Shown: piece after piece, positions 6,101 through 7,291 of the stretch | Numbering within the stretch: the first letter of the stretch is position 1 | Layout: the number at the start of each line of letters is the position of its first letter | Made by a program: the position numbers and the translations under genes | Assembly (NCBI GenBank): GCA_003233535.1 | Contig: QIMA01000028.1 | Location: 1 to 7,291 of the forward strand | From: Rhodanobacteraceae bacterium | GTDB taxonomy: Bacteria > Pseudomonadota > Gammaproteobacteria > Xanthomonadales > SZUA-5 | Reading direction: 5' to 3' | Length of the DNA: 7,291 nucleotides | The notes under the pieces: model-generated | Seen by the model: the letters and a program-made list of their open reading frames with translations, nothing else | Database searches by the model: none | What the model was told of the DNA's origin: nothing

Positions 6101-7063
6101 ATGCGACTTGCGCCCCTGCTGCTAATCCTACTGAGCTGCGCAACCTGGGCCAGCGGCCCGGTGAGCGAGCCCACGGCCGACGAAAAAGCGATGGCGGCAC
6201 TGTGGGCAAGCATGGAAACCAGCGAAGACGCGCGCTACCGGGCCCTGGCTATGGTTGCGCCGTTTAACGAGATGGGCGGCCCTGCGGACCTGCAGGCACT
6301 GGTAGATGTCTGGGAGTTCGGCAACCCGGATGCCGACGCGGTCGTGCTGTTGGCCTCCTTATCTTGCGGCTTTCCACCCTCGTCGCGCTTGCGCCGGGTG
6401 TGCGACGAACAAAAACTGCTTGCCCGCTGGAAGACAGTCGATCCCGCCAACGCCATGCCTTGGTTGATCGAGGCCGAGCGCGCGCAGAAGCGGCGTGATT
6501 TCGACGCTCTGAAAGTCGCGCTGGAGGGCACCGCACGCAGTACACGCATCGAAGACGGCTATCGACTCACGCTGGCCACGCTGCATGATGCGCTGCGCGG
6601 CGACCCCGGATTCAGCAAGATGGCTGCCGGCCAGCGCGCGGCCGCCGTGTTCTCGATGGCCATCTCGATCGGTCAGGCTGGCGAGAGAAACGCTATGCAG
6701 CTGTGCCCTGACCCTAGCGACGATCCCAGCCGAATCGAGGAATTAGGCGAACTCTGTCAGCATCTAGCCGAGCTGATGTTCCACACTGAACAGACCTCCG
6801 CATCGGTGGCTGTTGCCGGAGCAAGGATCGGTATGCGCTACGCCGCCGATCAGCAAGAGCGGCAAAAACAGGGCGCGGAGCTAGCGGCGATCCAGTCGCT
6901 GTCTCAGCGCTTCGTCAAAGAGCCGATGTTTCAGGTACCCAAAGACAACTCTGAATTCTCTGCGCAGCTGGCCGAATACCTGGCCTGGGTCATCGCCGAA
7001 GGCGAAGTGGCCGCGATGCTCGGCTGGCTTAAGCGCGCGGAAACGCCGGCCGAGTCTACGTAG
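6101..7063 (+). CDS. Exported helical protein, possible lipoprotein, function unknown
   Basis: A 320-residue protein of unknown function. The start MRLAPLLLILLSCATWASG is a signal sequence. Cys13 in LLSC gives a loose lipobox; cleavage after TWA by signal peptidase I is the alternative. The mature part is rich in Ala, Leu, Glu and Arg and appears all-helical. The stretch around WKTVDPANAMPWLIEAERAQ (110-129) has the spacing of a TPR-like repeat, so a solenoid fold is likely. Four further cysteines fall in two pairs (89/101 and 202/219) and could form disulfides in the periplasm. An in-frame GTG at 6044 would extend it by 19 residues, but would hide the signal peptide and overlap the promoter, so ATG 6101 is preferred. 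No strong ribosome-binding site is visible. G+C is mostly above 60%. It is divergent from the DUF6165-like gene. I know no characterised homologue. Confidence 0.8.
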   Translation: MRLAPLLLILLSCATWASGPVSEPTADEKAMAALWASMETSEDARYRALAMVAPFNEMGGPADLQALVDVWEFGNPDADAVVLLASLSCGFPPSSRLRRVCDEQKLLARWKTVDPANAMPWLIEAERAQKRRDFDALKVALEGTARSTRIEDGYRLTLATLHDALRGDPGFSKMAAGQRAAAVFSMAISIGQAGERNAMQLCPDPSDDPSRIEELGELCQHLAELMFHTEQTSASVAVAGARIGMRYAADQQERQKQGAELAAIQSLSQRFVKEPMFQVPKDNSEFSAQLAEYLAWVIAEGEVAAMLGWLKRAETPAEST

Positions 7064-7086
7064 GGAGGAGCTGCGCAAAGATTTTT

Positions 7087-7281
7087 AGTGCCAGTAGCCA
7101 GTAACCAGTGGCCAAAAAGTCAAAAGCGCTAGCGTCCCGCCCGCTTGGTTTCGGGTACTCACCGACGAGTTGCTGGCTTCGGCGTTGAGCCCTGAGACGT
7201 GCTCCTCGCGCTTTGCCACCGAGCCCTGATGGTGAGCACTGGCTACTGGCACTGAGCCTTTTACCGGCCCCTGGCACTGAG
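7087..7281. repeat. Heptamer-repeat intergenic element with 16-bp inverted repeats
   Basis: AGTGCCAGTAGCCAGT at 7087-7102 is the exact reverse complement of 7238-7253. The left arm is a run of near-heptamers, AGTGCC, AGTAGCC, AGTAACC, AGTGGCC (7087-7113, consensus AGTRRCC). The right arm shows the same unit reversed (ACTGGCT, ACTGGCA). Inside, AAAGCGC (7123-7129) pairs with GCGCTTT (7208-7214). CTGGCACTGAG is also repeated directly at 7246-7256 and 7271-7281, and the repeat may run past the window end. Positions 7064-7291 contain no gene I can support. The element resembles the heptamer-type intergenic repeats of xanthomonads and relatives (recalled, not searched). It may be a non-autonomous mobile or slippage-prone element, or a transcript-end structure for the gene ending at 7063. 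Confidence 0.65.
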
Positions 7282-7291
7282 TTCCTAGCCC

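Noticed and set aside
7064..7070. Strong Shine-Dalgarno-like GGAGGAG directly after the last stop codon
   Set aside because: No suitable start codon follows at normal spacing, and the next 200 bases are repeat sequence without a gene.
7056..7277. - strand ORF of 73 codons at the right end
   Set aside because: Its sequence includes ATGYWLLA, which is simply the heptamer repeat translated. It has no independent coding evidence.
7087..7281. CRISPR array
   Set aside because: The repeats are 7-16 bases, partly inverted and tandem, with no regular spacer/repeat pattern and no cas gene.
1..7291. tRNA, rRNA, riboswitch or phage elements
   Set aside because: No cloverleaf, rRNA-like block, known riboswitch core, integrase or transposase was seen on either strand.

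Overview
The window looks like chromosomal DNA of a Gram-negative proteobacterium. It carries a full TonB-dependent outer-membrane receptor and exported proteins with signal peptides. The best guess is a gammaproteobacterium near the Xanthomonadales/Lysobacterales. That rests on the style of the proteins, a TGGACC-N16-TACACT promoter, and a tandem-heptamer intergenic repeat of a kind I associate with that group. It is inference; no marker gene is present.

Layout. Positions 1-283 hold no gene I recognise, only small open stretches that may be the end of a gene outside the window, or a remnant. An IclR-family regulator lies at 284-1102 (+). It converges on a large TonB-dependent receptor at 1285-3822 (-), with two hairpins in the gap. 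Upstream of the receptor and on the same strand is an exported metal-dependent amidohydrolase (about 3934-5469, -). Upstream of that is a small DUF6165-like protein (5563-5955, -). A divergent region with a plausible promoter separates it from an exported helical protein with paired cysteines (6101-7063, +). The right end (7064-7291) has no gene and holds a heptamer repeat with a perfect 16-bp inverted repeat.

How the parts may work together. Receptor plus exported amidohydrolase on one strand, with an IclR-type regulator beside them, looks like a nutrient-acquisition and catabolic module. The receptor would take a substrate through the outer membrane, the amidohydrolase would hydrolyse it in the periplasm or outside, and the IclR protein would sense an intermediate. 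The substrate cannot be read from the sequence. The amidohydrolase is visibly poorer in G+C (about 50% in hand-counted lines) than the flanking exported-protein gene (above 60% in most lines counted). The module may therefore be an acquired block next to core genes, represented by the DUF6165-like gene and its divergent neighbour.
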